Positions 1 through 7,807 of a DNA stretch of 33,276 bases are shown here, piece by piece. Origin of the DNA: Deltaproteobacteria bacterium (GTDB lineage: Bacteria > Desulfobacterota > Desulfobacteria > Desulfobacterales > ETH-SRB1). The notes beneath the pieces were generated by a model. That model was given only the letters and a program-made list of their open reading frames with translations. It made no database searches and had not been told where the DNA came from. Each line of letters starts with the position of its first letter. Position 1 is the stretch's first letter. The position numbers and the translations under genes are program-made. Location: contig JAJSZT010000040.1 of the NCBI GenBank assembly GCA_030272815.1, forward strand, positions 1 to 33,276, given 5' to 3'.

Positions 1-1030
1 TCCTTAAAAGTTCTTCCAGAACTCTGTCTTCAGTATTTGTCCTCAGACTCTTGAGTTTGTGACGTAAAGCGCTTCTCCCTGTCTTCTTGCCGATAAGGAA
101 TTTTCTCCGCATAGATACCTCCGCAGGATCGAATGGTTCATAATTGGAAGGATTTTTTATTATTCCATCTATGTGGATTCCCGATTCGCATGTAAAGATA
201 TCCTCTCCAACCACAGGGCTTCTGGGAGAAAGCGGGATACGAGCAGCCTGTGCCACATAGTGAGCGATCTGAGGGAGATATTTGAGTTTGTACTGAGACA
301 TCTTACTCCTTTTGACCAAAAAGGCAACCACTTCCTCCAGGGCGGCGTTTCCAGCCCGTTCCCCAAGTCCGCTTACCGTGACATCAGCAAAATCGGCCCC
401 GGCTTTCAATGCGGCCACTGCGTTAGCTGTGGCCATGCCGAAGTCATTGTGTGTGTGGACCCCGATATCAACATCGAACCGTTTTCTTAATTTCGTAACA
501 ACCCTGAACATGGAAACAGGGTCCATAATTCCCAGCGTATCTGCAAAACGTATTCTGTTGACGCCTTCTTCCACGGCCAGGCAAGATATCTCTTCCACAA
601 AATCTGGCTCGGCCCTGGAGGCATCTTCCAGACCGAGGGAAAGGTAACAGTGGCTCTTGTCCTTAGCCTGCCGTATACTTTCCCGCGCTTTCGTCATTAC
701 CCATCTTCTATCTTGACCCAGTTTATGTTCTATATGAATGTCTGAAACAGGAATAGAAAGTGCAAGAACATCCGGCGACAGGGCCAACGTTTCTTCAATG
801 TCTCCGGGAAGGCACCGGCACCACAGAGCAAGTTTCGGACACCCTGCGAGTTTTCTGGCTTGTTTGATGAGTTCCCTGGTCTCGGGGTTTTGCACTGCAA
901 TTCCCAGCTCTATCTCATCAATACCAACCTTTATGAGCAGATCAATTATGTGTAGCTTTTCTGTCAGATCAAAATAAACATTAGCCGCCTGCTCACCTTC
1001 GCGTAAAGTAGAATCGATGATTCCTTTCAT
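1..1030 (-). CDS. nifV: Homocitrate synthase NifV (3' end beyond the left edge)
   Basis: NifV condenses acetyl-CoA with 2-oxoglutarate to make homocitrate, the organic ligand of FeMo-cofactor. The reading frame stays open from the ATG at 1030 to the window edge, giving about 343 codons. It starts MKGIIDSTLREGEQ, the DRE-type TIM-barrel metal and substrate motif (here DSTLREGEQ). It also carries the metal-binding GVHTHNDFGMATANA motif and the FADT segment expected of the isopropylmalate/homocitrate synthase family. An AAGGA sequence nine bases upstream supports the start. It begins 5 bases after the modC stop, so it is the distal gene of the nif-mod operon. Isopropylmalate or citramalate synthase are alternatives by family alone, but the nif context makes homocitrate synthase much more likely. 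The C-terminus is not visible. Confidence 0.9.
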   Translation of the reverse strand, partial: MKGIIDSTLREGEQAANVYFDLTEKLHIIDLLIKVGIDEIELGIAVQNPETRELIKQARKLAGCPKLALWCRCLPGDIEETLALSPDVLALSIPVSDIHIEHKLGQDRRWVMTKARESIRQAKDKSHCYLSLGLEDASRAEPDFVEEISCLAVEEGVNRIRFADTLGIMDPVSMFRVVTKLRKRFDVDIGVHTHNDFGMATANAVAALKAGADFADVTVSGLGERAGNAALEEVVAFLVKRSKMSQYKLKYLPQIAHYVAQAARIPLSPRSPVVGEDIFTCESGIHIDGIIKNPSNYEPFDPAEVSMRRKFLIGKKTGRSALRHKLKSLRTNTEDRVLEELLR

Positions 1031-1035
1031 TTGGA

Positions 1036-2157
1036 TTATTCCTTAAGACATCTTCTCTTGGTTTCGGCGGCTCTGCACTTTTTGCCGCATAAGGGGTGTG
1101 CCGCATCAGGGTCAAAGCAAACCCATACATTCTCGCGCACCTTAAAATCACTTGAAATTGATGCATGCAGTGTCGTGCCGCCAATATCAACTATTGCCAT
1201 AAAGCCATTACCGTTATTTGTTCTTTTTACTATTTTCCCCCTGATTTGGTTCAAGTCGCCGGCATATGTTTTTTCTTCTCTTTTCAGAGTGATTTTTTCC
1301 GGATGGATGCACAGATCGATCTCTTTGCCTTTTTCAAAAATAGGATATTTTTTAACTCGAATCCTGATGGGGTGTTCCATGCCGTCATTATTGATTTGTA
1401 CTGTTGCTTCATGGTTGTTTATTCTGATTGGAGATACTTTTAAGATATTCTTGATCCCGACAAAACGGGCCACAAATTCGGTTTTAGGGTGATGGAAAAG
1501 TTCGGAAGGGGATTCTATCTGTTCCACCCTCCCGTTGTTAAGCACTGAAACGCGGTCTCCCAACAATATTGCCTCATTCTGGTCATGAGTAACATAAACC
1601 GTGGTCACACCTATTTCCTGCTGAATACTTTTCAATTCATCCCGTACTGATTCTTTGGTCATGCTATCCAGACTGCTCATGGGTTCATCCATAAGAAGTA
1701 TTTCAGGTTCAATAACGAGCGCCCTGGCCAGGGCGGCTCTTTGTTTCTGTCCCCCGCTTAACTGGTGCGGGAATTTGCCCTTTTCTTTTGCAATACTTAC
1801 TTTGCTTAAATAATACTCGACCCTGCGTGTCATCTCATGCACCTTGACCCTTCTGACCCTGAGCCCATAAGCAACGTTGTCAAACACGGTTAGATGCGGA
1901 AACAGGGCATGGTCTTGAAAGACAAAACCAATTCTTCTTTTGTCAGGAGAAAGGTTGCTTACATCCAGGCCGCCGATAGAAACAGATCCGCTATCCTGTT
2001 CAGTCAGTCCAGCCATGACGGACAGTGTAGTTGTCTTGCCGCCGCCGCTCGGTCCTAACAGCACATGAAATTCTCCTTGATTAATCTCAAGGTTTAAATT
2101 TTTCAGTACTGCCCGTCCGTCATAGCTTTTTGAGATTTCCTTTAATACAATACCCAT
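1036..2157 (-). CDS. modC: Molybdate ABC transporter ATP-binding protein ModC
   Basis: This is the ATPase subunit of a molybdate (or tungstate) importer acting on the inner face of the cytoplasmic membrane. The 373-residue protein has a Walker A motif GPSGGGKTT near residue 36, a Q-loop FVFQD, the ABC signature LSGGQKQR, Walker B ILLMDEP and the switch histidine in YVTHD. About 130 residues follow the ATPase domain and look like a TOBE-type regulatory region. The length fits ModC/CysA-type ATPases. The gene follows modB but is separated from it by a 277-bp repeat element. Its ribosome-binding site (AGGGTG) lies in the duplicated flank of that element. Context (modA, modB, nifV, nif) argues for molybdate supply to nitrogenase. 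Tungstate specificity cannot be excluded from sequence. Confidence 0.88.
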   Translation of the reverse strand: MGIVLKEISKSYDGRAVLKNLNLEINQGEFHVLLGPSGGGKTTTLSVMAGLTEQDSGSVSIGGLDVSNLSPDKRRIGFVFQDHALFPHLTVFDNVAYGLRVRRVKVHEMTRRVEYYLSKVSIAKEKGKFPHQLSGGQKQRAALARALVIEPEILLMDEPMSSLDSMTKESVRDELKSIQQEIGVTTVYVTHDQNEAILLGDRVSVLNNGRVEQIESPSELFHHPKTEFVARFVGIKNILKVSPIRINNHEATVQINNDGMEHPIRIRVKKYPIFEKGKEIDLCIHPEKITLKREEKTYAGDLNQIRGKIVKRTNNGNGFMAIVDIGGTTLHASISSDFKVRENVWVCFDPDAAHPLCGKKCRAAETKRRCLKE

Positions 2158-2179
2158 TGCAATTCACCCTGCTTGTACC

Positions 2180-2456
2180 CATAAGCGCTAAGTTATTTTG
2201 TAAACGGGTTGCATTTATGCCATACGGAGTTGTTTTGAAAGATGAACGTCCAACATCGAACATTGAACGTCGAACGTCGAATAATGATGTCGCTTCGCTC
2301 CTCAAATTATTTTAAAATCGAATAAAAAACCAATACGAACATTCAACAGCTATTTCTGTTTCTTCATCTTTTCCCATTCAACATTCGATGTTGGACGTTC
2401 GATGTTCGATGTTCATCTTTTTCCAGTCCCTCCTGGGCAAAAACAACTTAGCGCTT
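2180..2456. repeat. MITE-like inverted-repeat element between modB and modC (heptamer family A, copy 1)
   Basis: The ends form terminal inverted repeats: TAAGCGCTAAGTT at 2182-2194 and its complement at 2445-2457, extended by a TTTTG-like stretch. Inside is a second inverted repeat of tandem 7-base words: GAACATC-type at about 2241-2283 and TTCGATG-type at about 2376-2415. The element is flanked by 14-base direct repeats ACCCYGCTTGTACC (2166-2179 and 2457-2470, one difference). The flanking duplication copies the last codons of modB and the modC ribosome-binding site, so it looks like a target-site duplication. There is no ORF inside. A second copy of the inner structure lies at 10570-10736. 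Confidence 0.8.
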
Positions 2457-3243
2457 ACCCCGCTTGTACCTTGACCCGTGATTTGAATACCAGCAGCAAT
2501 GTAAAAGAAAATACCAGCAAGAGCAGAGCAACAGCGGTTGAGGCGGCCAGCTCCCCTGACATGGCATTCTGATAAATGGCTACAGTCATTGTTTCGGTTC
2601 TAAAGGGAATGCAGCCGGCCACCATGGAAGTCGCACCGAACTCTCCCAGCGCCCTTGCCCAGGTCATAATCATGCCGGTATAGATGCCGTTTTTAGCCAG
2701 CGGGAGTAGAATCGTTTTAAACGTATAGAATTTTGACGCTCCCAGGGTCAATGAGGCATTGATGATATTTTTATTTATCGATTCAAACGCGTCCCTTGCT
2801 GATTTAATTAGAAACGGAATCGAAACAAAAAGCTGCGCAATAATAATTCCCTTTTTAGAAAATATCAGGTCGATTCCGTGGTTGCTTAACATGCCGCCAA
2901 GCTCACTATTTCCTCCCAACAGGATTAGTAGAGCCAACCCCGCAACCAGAGGCGGCATGCAAATAGGAAGATCAACCAGTGTATCTAATATCTCTTTGCC
3001 TTTAAAGTCCTTCATCGCAAGCAAATAGGCCACGGGGATTCCTAAACATAATGCAAGGAAGACTACTATCAGTGATGTTTCAAGACTTATAAGAACCGCT
3101 GACAAGACTAATGGAGACTTGAGCTGACATACCAGTTCTCCTAACGAAGTCGTTGTAAAAAGAGCGAGCATGGGGAGCACAATCAGGCACACAAAGATGC
3201 CTGCAATAAGCGATACGGTCAGGTCAAAGGAAAGACTTTTCAT
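2455..3243 (-). CDS. modB: Molybdate ABC transporter permease ModB
   Basis: The 262-residue integral membrane permease of the molybdate importer, with several hydrophobic helices beginning at residues 8-30. It carries the binding-protein-dependent transport (BPD) motif near residues 195-215 (MTWARALGEFGATSMVAG), the EAA-type loop that contacts the ATPase. CMPPLVAGLALLILLG is typical of ModB/CysT permeases. The ATG directly abuts the modA stop codon (TAAATG), so translation is probably coupled. The protein ends VKVQAG. Its TAA stop overlaps the junction with the inserted repeat element. The duplicate flank upstream of modC reads VQAG followed by TGA, which suggests the original stop was TGA six bases before modC. 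Confidence 0.9.
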   Translation of the reverse strand: MKSLSFDLTVSLIAGIFVCLIVLPMLALFTTTSLGELVCQLKSPLVLSAVLISLETSLIVVFLALCLGIPVAYLLAMKDFKGKEILDTLVDLPICMPPLVAGLALLILLGGNSELGGMLSNHGIDLIFSKKGIIIAQLFVSIPFLIKSARDAFESINKNIINASLTLGASKFYTFKTILLPLAKNGIYTGMIMTWARALGEFGATSMVAGCIPFRTETMTVAIYQNAMSGELAASTAVALLLLVFSFTLLLVFKSRVKVQAG

Positions 3244-4008
3244 TTATTCCACCACTTCAAAACCATGTTTTTTGAAAACTGCTTTACCTTCAACGCCGAG
3301 AAGATAATGAATATATTCGTTTGTCTCTTTTTTATGTTTTATCATCTTACAGACCGGAATAATACTTCTGACATTATACTGTTCAGGGATGTCAACAATT
3401 CTAACCCTGCCGGACTGAACCGCATCTGCCTTCCAGACAATAGAAGCATCAGCATTATTTTCTTCAATCCATAACACTAATTGCTTAACTGCTTGTCCCT
3501 TTGCCCTTACATTCATCCTTGATTCTTCGATGCCCGCTTTTTTAAATATTGCAGCAGAAGCGCCACCTATGGCAGCCGCCCTGGCATCACCCAATACGAG
3601 CCGATTGTTGCTATCGAGAAAATCACCAAGCGAGTTCACTTTACCATTCCCTTCAGGGATAATGATAACAGGAGTATGATATGCGATCGGAGTGTAATCT
3701 CTTACACGGCCTTTTTTCTTTAAGATTTTTGCCCACTTGTCGCTGCCCGGGATAAAGACATCAGGGGATTGCCCGACCAGTATCTTGTTGCCCAGTCTTC
3801 CGCTTCCTCCATAGTCGTATATGACCTTTATCCCATAAAGCTTCTCAAACCTTTCTCCTATTTCATTCAGAGGAAGCCGCATTCCCGATCCGGCAAACAC
3901 AAGGAGTTCCTTAGATTCTTTTTGGGCAAAGGCAGTAGAAGAAATAAGGCAAACCAATAATGTCACTAAAAACGCTTTATATTTTTTCAAATCGCCAGGT
4001 GCTTTCAT
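3244..4008 (-). CDS. modA: Molybdate-binding periplasmic protein ModA
   Basis: The 254-residue substrate-binding protein of the molybdate ABC transporter. An N-terminal signal peptide is visible: a positive n-region (KKYK), the hydrophobic core AFLVTLLVCLISSTAFA, and likely cleavage after AFA near residue 28. The mature protein starts with LLVFAGSGMRLPLNEIGERFE, the ModA/ExsB-like type II binding-protein fold, and contains YGGSGRLGNKILVGQSPDVFI. The GSGRL segment and the LGDARAAAIGGAS loop fit an oxyanion-binding cleft. It is the first of three adjacent mod genes and lies 9 bases after the DUF364 gene. The sequence resembles the WtpA/ModA border, so molybdate versus tungstate preference is not certain. 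Confidence 0.86.
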   Translation of the reverse strand: MKAPGDLKKYKAFLVTLLVCLISSTAFAQKESKELLVFAGSGMRLPLNEIGERFEKLYGIKVIYDYGGSGRLGNKILVGQSPDVFIPGSDKWAKILKKKGRVRDYTPIAYHTPVIIIPEGNGKVNSLGDFLDSNNRLVLGDARAAAIGGASAAIFKKAGIEESRMNVRAKGQAVKQLVLWIEENNADASIVWKADAVQSGRVRIVDIPEQYNVRSIIPVCKMIKHKKETNEYIHYLLGVEGKAVFKKHGFEVVE

Positions 4009-4017
4009 GATAACCCC

Positions 4018-4764
4018 TTAAGAAGCTTGAAAACACAGCCTTTCCAGGTTCAAAATTTTGCTGGTGCCGGCAACTGTTGTGCCGTAAACATATAGCGGCT
4101 TCTGGTATTTCTCTGAGAGAGAAATCAACTGAGACAGACTGTCATTTACTACTGTTGAGCCTGTCGCCAAAATGATATCGCAGGTTTTAAAAAGCTCATC
4201 TGTCTTTTCCCTGCTGTCCCAGATAAGCACTTCATATTTTATTTTATTAATATTGTCTTTATCCAGGTCTGTTACCTTGACGTTTTGGGCAGCTAAGTTT
4301 TTGGAAAAATTATCTATTATGGCCGGCTGGAATCCAACAATTCCGATCTTCACATCAGCACTGTATTTATCGATGATTGTCCTTGCTATCTCCCTGGCGC
4401 ATAATTCAGGTTCCTTGTTTTTGCAGTGAATAGTCTTGTCGGCTGCGTCCACGTATCGCATTACAGCGTTGAGCGTAGCAATAAAAAGGGCTCGCTCATT
4501 GTTATCTGTTAATTTTAATTCAAGTATTTTTTTGAGTTTACCCTTGAAATTACCTGGGGCATCTGTGAATGCCTGCCCCAGGGCATTCTTGAAATCCGCC
4601 TGGATTAAGAATTCCTTTCCTTGAAGCAAAGGAAAATCCTTTCTTTCCGTTTCACCTATAGCTTCTTCAGGTGTCAGTATCTTAGCTGTAATGTTGACCT
4701 CACTTTCCAGGAGACCATTTTCTTCGGCTAAATCAATTAGCGCAGTTTTTAGTTTTGTATACAT
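4018..4764 (-). CDS. DUF364-family protein (putative heavy-metal-chelation domain)
   Basis: A 248-residue cytoplasmic protein (no signal peptide) with the layout of DUF4213/DUF364 proteins. The N-terminal half ends in a TLNAVMRY segment followed by HCKNKEPELCA. The C-terminal Rossmann-like half carries GIVGFQPA, ATGSTVVND and YGTTVAGTSKILNLERLC. The family is annotated as a putative metal-chelation domain and its function is not established. I place the start at 4764, where AAAGGTG stands 8 bases upstream. An in-frame ATG at 4785 would add seven residues but has a worse site. It lies between the NifX-like gene and modA, with 9-31 bp gaps, so it is co-transcribed. A role in handling molybdenum or another metal on its way to FeMo-cofactor is a reasonable inference, not something the sequence shows. 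Confidence 0.75.
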   Translation of the reverse strand: MYTKLKTALIDLAEENGLLESEVNITAKILTPEEAIGETERKDFPLLQGKEFLIQADFKNALGQAFTDAPGNFKGKLKKILELKLTDNNERALFIATLNAVMRYVDAADKTIHCKNKEPELCAREIARTIIDKYSADVKIGIVGFQPAIIDNFSKNLAAQNVKVTDLDKDNINKIKYEVLIWDSREKTDELFKTCDIILATGSTVVNDSLSQLISLSEKYQKPLYVYGTTVAGTSKILNLERLCFQAS

Positions 4765-4795
4765 TTTTCTTTCACCTTTAGCCATTAGCCTTGAG

Positions 4796-5110
4796 TTATA
4801 CTATATTGGCAATAGGGCCTTCATAGATTACCGGTTCGATGCCAAGCTCTTTTAGCTTTGAGGCAGGAACTTCACCTATCTGTGTCACATAAATCTTGCT
4901 GCAGTCTTTGAGCAGGGCTGCTATCCGACCAAATCTTTCCGGATCAAAAGGATGCTCCGGGTCGCCCACAGAATACGTCTCGGTCTGCCGTTCTTCCACA
5001 AATGTGATTTTATCGTTACAGTCATAGATCAAAAACCGTTTGGCCATGCCGAAGTGGTCGTTTACGTTCGCTCCATCTGTTGAAACTATAGCTATTCTTA
5101 AACCTGCCAT
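4796..5110 (-). CDS. NifX/dinitrogenase iron-molybdenum cofactor-binding family protein
   Basis: A 104-residue single-domain protein of the NifX/NafY/NifB-C-terminal family, which carries FeMo-cofactor or its NifB-co precursor between assembly proteins. The sequence begins MAGLRIAIVSTDGANVNDHFGMAKRFLIYD. The NDHFG segment and the later LKDCSKIYVTQIGEVPASKLKELGIEP hold the family's usual pattern. The start at 5110 is fixed by a strong AAAGGAG at 5117-5123. The frame stays open upstream to 5203, but that extension is repeat-element sequence. It sits downstream of the amidotransferase across a 170-bp gap filled by an inverted-repeat element, and just upstream of the DUF364 gene. Whether it is NifX proper or a paralogue cannot be decided here. 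Confidence 0.82.
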   Translation of the reverse strand: MAGLRIAIVSTDGANVNDHFGMAKRFLIYDCNDKITFVEERQTETYSVGDPEHPFDPERFGRIAALLKDCSKIYVTQIGEVPASKLKELGIEPVIYEGPIANIV

Positions 5111-5123
5111 TTTTATCTCCTTT

Positions 5124-5278
5124 CGTAAAAGTTTCACCACGGAACAACACGGAGTTTCACTGAAAATTAAAAACAATGAGTAAGTGTAACTACTCAGGTT
5201 CACACCGTGAACCTAACAACCTGAACAGTTACGAGAATTCAGTGTATTTCCGTGAAAATCCGTGGTGAACTATTACGG
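5124..5278. repeat. Inverted-repeat element between the amidotransferase and nifX-like genes (CCGTG family)
   Basis: The left arm at about 5124-5164 (CGTAAAAGTTTCACCACGG and onward) pairs with the right arm at about 5238-5278 with a few mismatches. The arms contain repeated CACGGA words. Nested inside is a perfect stem AGGTTCAC/GTGAACCT near 5193-5213, and a looser pairing of GTAACT with AGTTAC. No ORF lies inside. The element fills the only large gap between the amidotransferase and the NifX-like gene. Confidence 0.7.
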
Positions 5279-5282
5279 CAAA

Positions 5283-5993
5283 TCAACTGCGTTGTCGACC
5301 ATTTTGTACTTCCAATGCATCTAATACGGAGTACATTACCTGATTGATATTTGTGAAACGCTGATTATCTGACAATATTTCACTTTCGGTTTGGACATAT
5401 TGAGATTTGTCCAGTTCATCCCGGCAGTTGTTTATAAGTGCACTTGCTGACTGTAATGTAGTTTCAAGGTGAAATTGAAAACCTACTATACGATTGTTTA
5501 TTATAAAACCTTGATTCCGGCACGCTTCACTTGCAGCTATTGCCTTTGCTCCTTGTGGCATATCAAAGGTATCACCATGCCAATGAAATACTTCCATTTG
5601 ATCAGGAATTACTTCTGACAGGACTGTGCCATCTACTTCAGGTGATCGACTAATATTAAACCAGCCTATTTCCCGATGCTTATTCTGACATACCTTTGCC
5701 CCTTGTGCGTCCGCAATGAGTTGTGCGCCAAGACATATACCAAGAACAATTTTATTGGATTCAATTGCTTCTTTTATGAAAAGCTTTTCAGCGTTTAACC
5801 ACGGGTATTTTGCTTCATCATAGATGCCCATTGGTCCACCCATGACTATTAGCCAGTCAATTTCTTTTACCAGGGGCAATTGTTGGCCTTTGTATAAATG
5901 TGTAGCCGTTAATTCATGTCCCTTTTCCCTCAATATTGGCTCAATACTACTCAAGTCTTCAAAAGGTACGTGTTGTAAGTAGTGAATTCTCAT
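5283..5993 (-). CDS. Class I glutamine amidotransferase-domain protein
   Basis: A 236-residue stand-alone type 1 glutamine amidotransferase domain (GMP synthase/GATase1-like). The nucleophile is Cys87 in GICLGAQL, and the other triad members are His175 and Glu177 in FQFHLE. The oxyanion-loop motif MGGPMGIYDE is at residues 51-60. Such domains release ammonia from glutamine for a partner, or act as peptidases, and no synthetase partner is visible nearby. The start is supported by AAAGG seven bases upstream. It lies in the nif operon between the [2Fe-2S] ferredoxin (12-bp gap) and a repeat element before the NifX-like gene. It could be a glutamine-related function linked to nitrogen status, or simply a passenger. 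Confidence 0.8.
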   Translation of the reverse strand: MRIHYLQHVPFEDLSSIEPILREKGHELTATHLYKGQQLPLVKEIDWLIVMGGPMGIYDEAKYPWLNAEKLFIKEAIESNKIVLGICLGAQLIADAQGAKVCQNKHREIGWFNISRSPEVDGTVLSEVIPDQMEVFHWHGDTFDMPQGAKAIAASEACRNQGFIINNRIVGFQFHLETTLQSASALINNCRDELDKSQYVQTESEILSDNQRFTNINQVMYSVLDALEVQNGRQRS

Positions 5994-6005
5994 TTGCTTA
6001 CCTTT

Positions 6006-6311
6006 CTAGCTCAATAGATACTTTTCAGCAGCGCCGCCGTCTTCCAGAGCATCCAGAATTTCATCGATTATATCTTCGCTTTCAACATTTCCATACCAGA
6101 AATTTTCCGGATAAATAACCATTACAGGGCCGTTGTCGCACTGTTTCATGCAGCCTGTACTTGTAAGCAGGGCGTCCATTCCCCGGTCGAGTATTTCGTT
6201 TTCTATGTAAGGTATAAAATCTGTGGACCCTTTTTTGTTACACTTACCCTTAATTTCCCCGGATGCCCTGAAACTTGAACAGACAAAAATATGATGTTTT
6301 GGTTTTTCCAT
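6006..6311 (-). CDS. Thioredoxin-like [2Fe-2S] ferredoxin
   Basis: A 101-residue soluble protein with four cysteines at 11, 24, 54 and 58 (C-x12-C-x29-C-x3-C). This is the pattern of thioredoxin-fold [2Fe-2S] ferredoxins, also seen in NuoE and in nif-linked ferredoxins. Sequence cues are HIFVCSSFRASGEIKGKC, STGCMKQCDNGP and VMVIYPENFWYGNV. The start at 6311 has GGAGG ideally placed in front. The frame extends 16 codons upstream but without a usable site. It follows nifB in the operon and most likely serves as an electron carrier for cofactor assembly or for nitrogenase itself. Which of the two cannot be read from sequence. Confidence 0.85.
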   Translation of the reverse strand: MEKPKHHIFVCSSFRASGEIKGKCNKKGSTDFIPYIENEILDRGMDALLTSTGCMKQCDNGPVMVIYPENFWYGNVESEDIIDEILDALEDGGAAEKYLLS

Positions 6312-6349
6312 TATGATTCCTCCATGATATTTGATATATAAATTCATCA

Positions 6350-6430
6350 GGGCAGACACACAGGTCTGACCCTACAGATGTTTCAATATTTTGATAACGC
6401 CAATGTAGGGGCGAACCTGTGTGTTCGCCC
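6350..6430. repeat. Inverted-repeat element between nifB and the ferredoxin gene
   Basis: The left arm at 6350-6376 begins GGGCAGACACACAGG and the right arm at 6404-6430 ends CCTGTGTGTTCGCCC. They are imperfect inverted complements around a 27-base centre. The words GGGCGAACACACAGG and CCCCTACA give it its own family identity, different from the other elements in this operon. It lies entirely between the nifB stop and the ferredoxin ribosome-binding site. Confidence 0.65.
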
Positions 6431-6459
6431 AATTGTCTGTGTTTTACATGCAACCCATA

Positions 6460-7716
6460 TCACATACACCCCATCCCGTCTCCAGAACACTTCCTGTTGC
6501 ATGCATCCACATCGCGTTTTATCATATAATTCATGCTGTGGCCTTCAAAAACCGCCTCTACAGCCTCTTCAATCAGCCCGTCGAGTTCAAGAATATCTAT
6601 TTTTTTTGATAAAACCTGCCTCGGGTTATTACCTATGCCGTTCGTAAGGAGCGCCCGGCAGTCATGTAAGATTTCGGCAAGCTCCTCCCAGCGTTTCATG
6701 CCTGCGCCCGGCTCAGGAGTTTTTCGGGATTCGATAAATGTCACGCCTCCGTTTGCTTTTCCGTAGATAAAAAGTTCGCTAGCCTTTCCGAGTTTCTGGT
6801 TCACAAGTGAGCCTTCCAGGCTGGCAACCGCAACATACGGACGGATCTCATCATAGATTTCCGGCATCTCGGAACATTCCTTTAGTTTTTCCATTATTTC
6901 CTTGTTATTCTCCCGGCCCAGGATTCCCACTGCATCGGCCCGGCACCTCACGCAGTGATACATCTGAGTGATATGTCGAGCCGCTTTTTTTCTGATCTTT
7001 TTCACGGTCTCTTTAGAAGGCTCCGGCATATCGGCAAAGGTCGAACCCGCGTTAGGATAAAATGGTATGCAGTTTAAGATATCAACACCAAGCTCGGACA
7101 TTTTCTTTGCAACATCTTCGATATGATCTTCATTGATTCCCGGCAGTATGATTGTATTTACCTTTGTCATGATACCTCTTTTTTTCAGCTTTTTTATAGC
7201 TTCTATCTGCTTTTCAAAGAGAATGTTTATTCCGGACTCAGGGCTTAAAACCCTTTTTCCGTAACGTATAAAAGAATAGATTTGGGCGCCTATTTCCGGA
7301 TCGACTGCATTTAAGGTGACGGTTACATGGCTCACATTAATCTCCGCCAGTTCATCGATATACGGACCGAGGCCGAGACCGTTTGTGGCAAGGCATAGTA
7401 TGATTTCCGGGTATTTTTCTCTGACAAGGCGCAAGGTTTCCATAGTCTCTTCAGGGTTTGCAAAAGGATCTCCAGGGCCTGCAATTGCTACAACTGATAT
7501 GTTTTTTGTTTTTTTAAAAATAAAATCAAGATAGGACATTGCCTGTCTTGGAGTCAGAACTGCGCTCGTTACACCCGGTCTGCTTTCATTTACACAGTCG
7601 TATTTTCTGTCGCAGTATTTGCATTGAATATTGCATCTGGGAGCTACCGGAAGATGTACCCTTCCATAAATGCCTTTCATTTTAGCGTTAAAACAGGGAT
7701 GGTTTGCCAAGTCCAT
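6460..7716 (-). CDS. nifB: FeMo-cofactor biosynthesis protein NifB (radical SAM + NifX-like domain)
   Basis: NifB is the radical S-adenosylmethionine enzyme that fuses iron-sulfur clusters and inserts the carbide to make NifB-co, the precursor of FeMo-co. The 418-residue protein begins MDLANHPCFN. It has the radical-SAM cluster motif C28-x3-C32-x2-C35 (CNIQCKYC), AGPGDPFANPEETMETL, and a C-terminal NifX-like domain from about residue 280 (VAVASLEGSLVNQKLGKA). The tail is cysteine-rich (CNRKCSGDGMGCM). The start at 7716 follows GGAG at 7724-7727. A TTG six codons further up overlaps that site and is unlikely. The gene follows nifN after a short repeat-filled gap. Confidence 0.96.
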   Translation of the reverse strand: MDLANHPCFNAKMKGIYGRVHLPVAPRCNIQCKYCDRKYDCVNESRPGVTSAVLTPRQAMSYLDFIFKKTKNISVVAIAGPGDPFANPEETMETLRLVREKYPEIILCLATNGLGLGPYIDELAEINVSHVTVTLNAVDPEIGAQIYSFIRYGKRVLSPESGINILFEKQIEAIKKLKKRGIMTKVNTIILPGINEDHIEDVAKKMSELGVDILNCIPFYPNAGSTFADMPEPSKETVKKIRKKAARHITQMYHCVRCRADAVGILGRENNKEIMEKLKECSEMPEIYDEIRPYVAVASLEGSLVNQKLGKASELFIYGKANGGVTFIESRKTPEPGAGMKRWEELAEILHDCRALLTNGIGNNPRQVLSKKIDILELDGLIEEAVEAVFEGHSMNYMIKRDVDACNRKCSGDGMGCM

Positions 7717-7728
7717 TGTTATCTCCTT

Positions 7729-7803
7729 TCTCAATCTCTCAATTTTAAGTACTTTGTATAGTTCTTATAATCCCTCAATCCCTCAATCCCTAAATTCCTA
7801 AAT
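7729..7803. repeat. Short octamer direct repeats upstream of nifB
   Basis: The nifN-nifB gap contains four in-phase 8-base words at 7772-7803 (CCCTCAAT, CCCTCAAT, CCCTAAAT, TCCTAAAT). Two related words, TCTCAATC and TCTCAATT, lie at 7729-7744. They sit directly between the nifN stop region and the nifB ribosome-binding site. They are direct rather than inverted, unlike most other elements here. Confidence 0.65.
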
Positions 7804-7807
7804 CCTA

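Noticed and set aside
173-647. Open frames on the plus strand opposite nifV
   Set aside because: They are antisense shadows of nifV; the minus-strand frame is continuous and matches the homocitrate synthase family.
5111-5203. Upstream extension of the NifX-like gene
   Set aside because: The extra 31 codons come from the inverted-repeat element, and the strong AAAGGAG lies just before the ATG at 5110.
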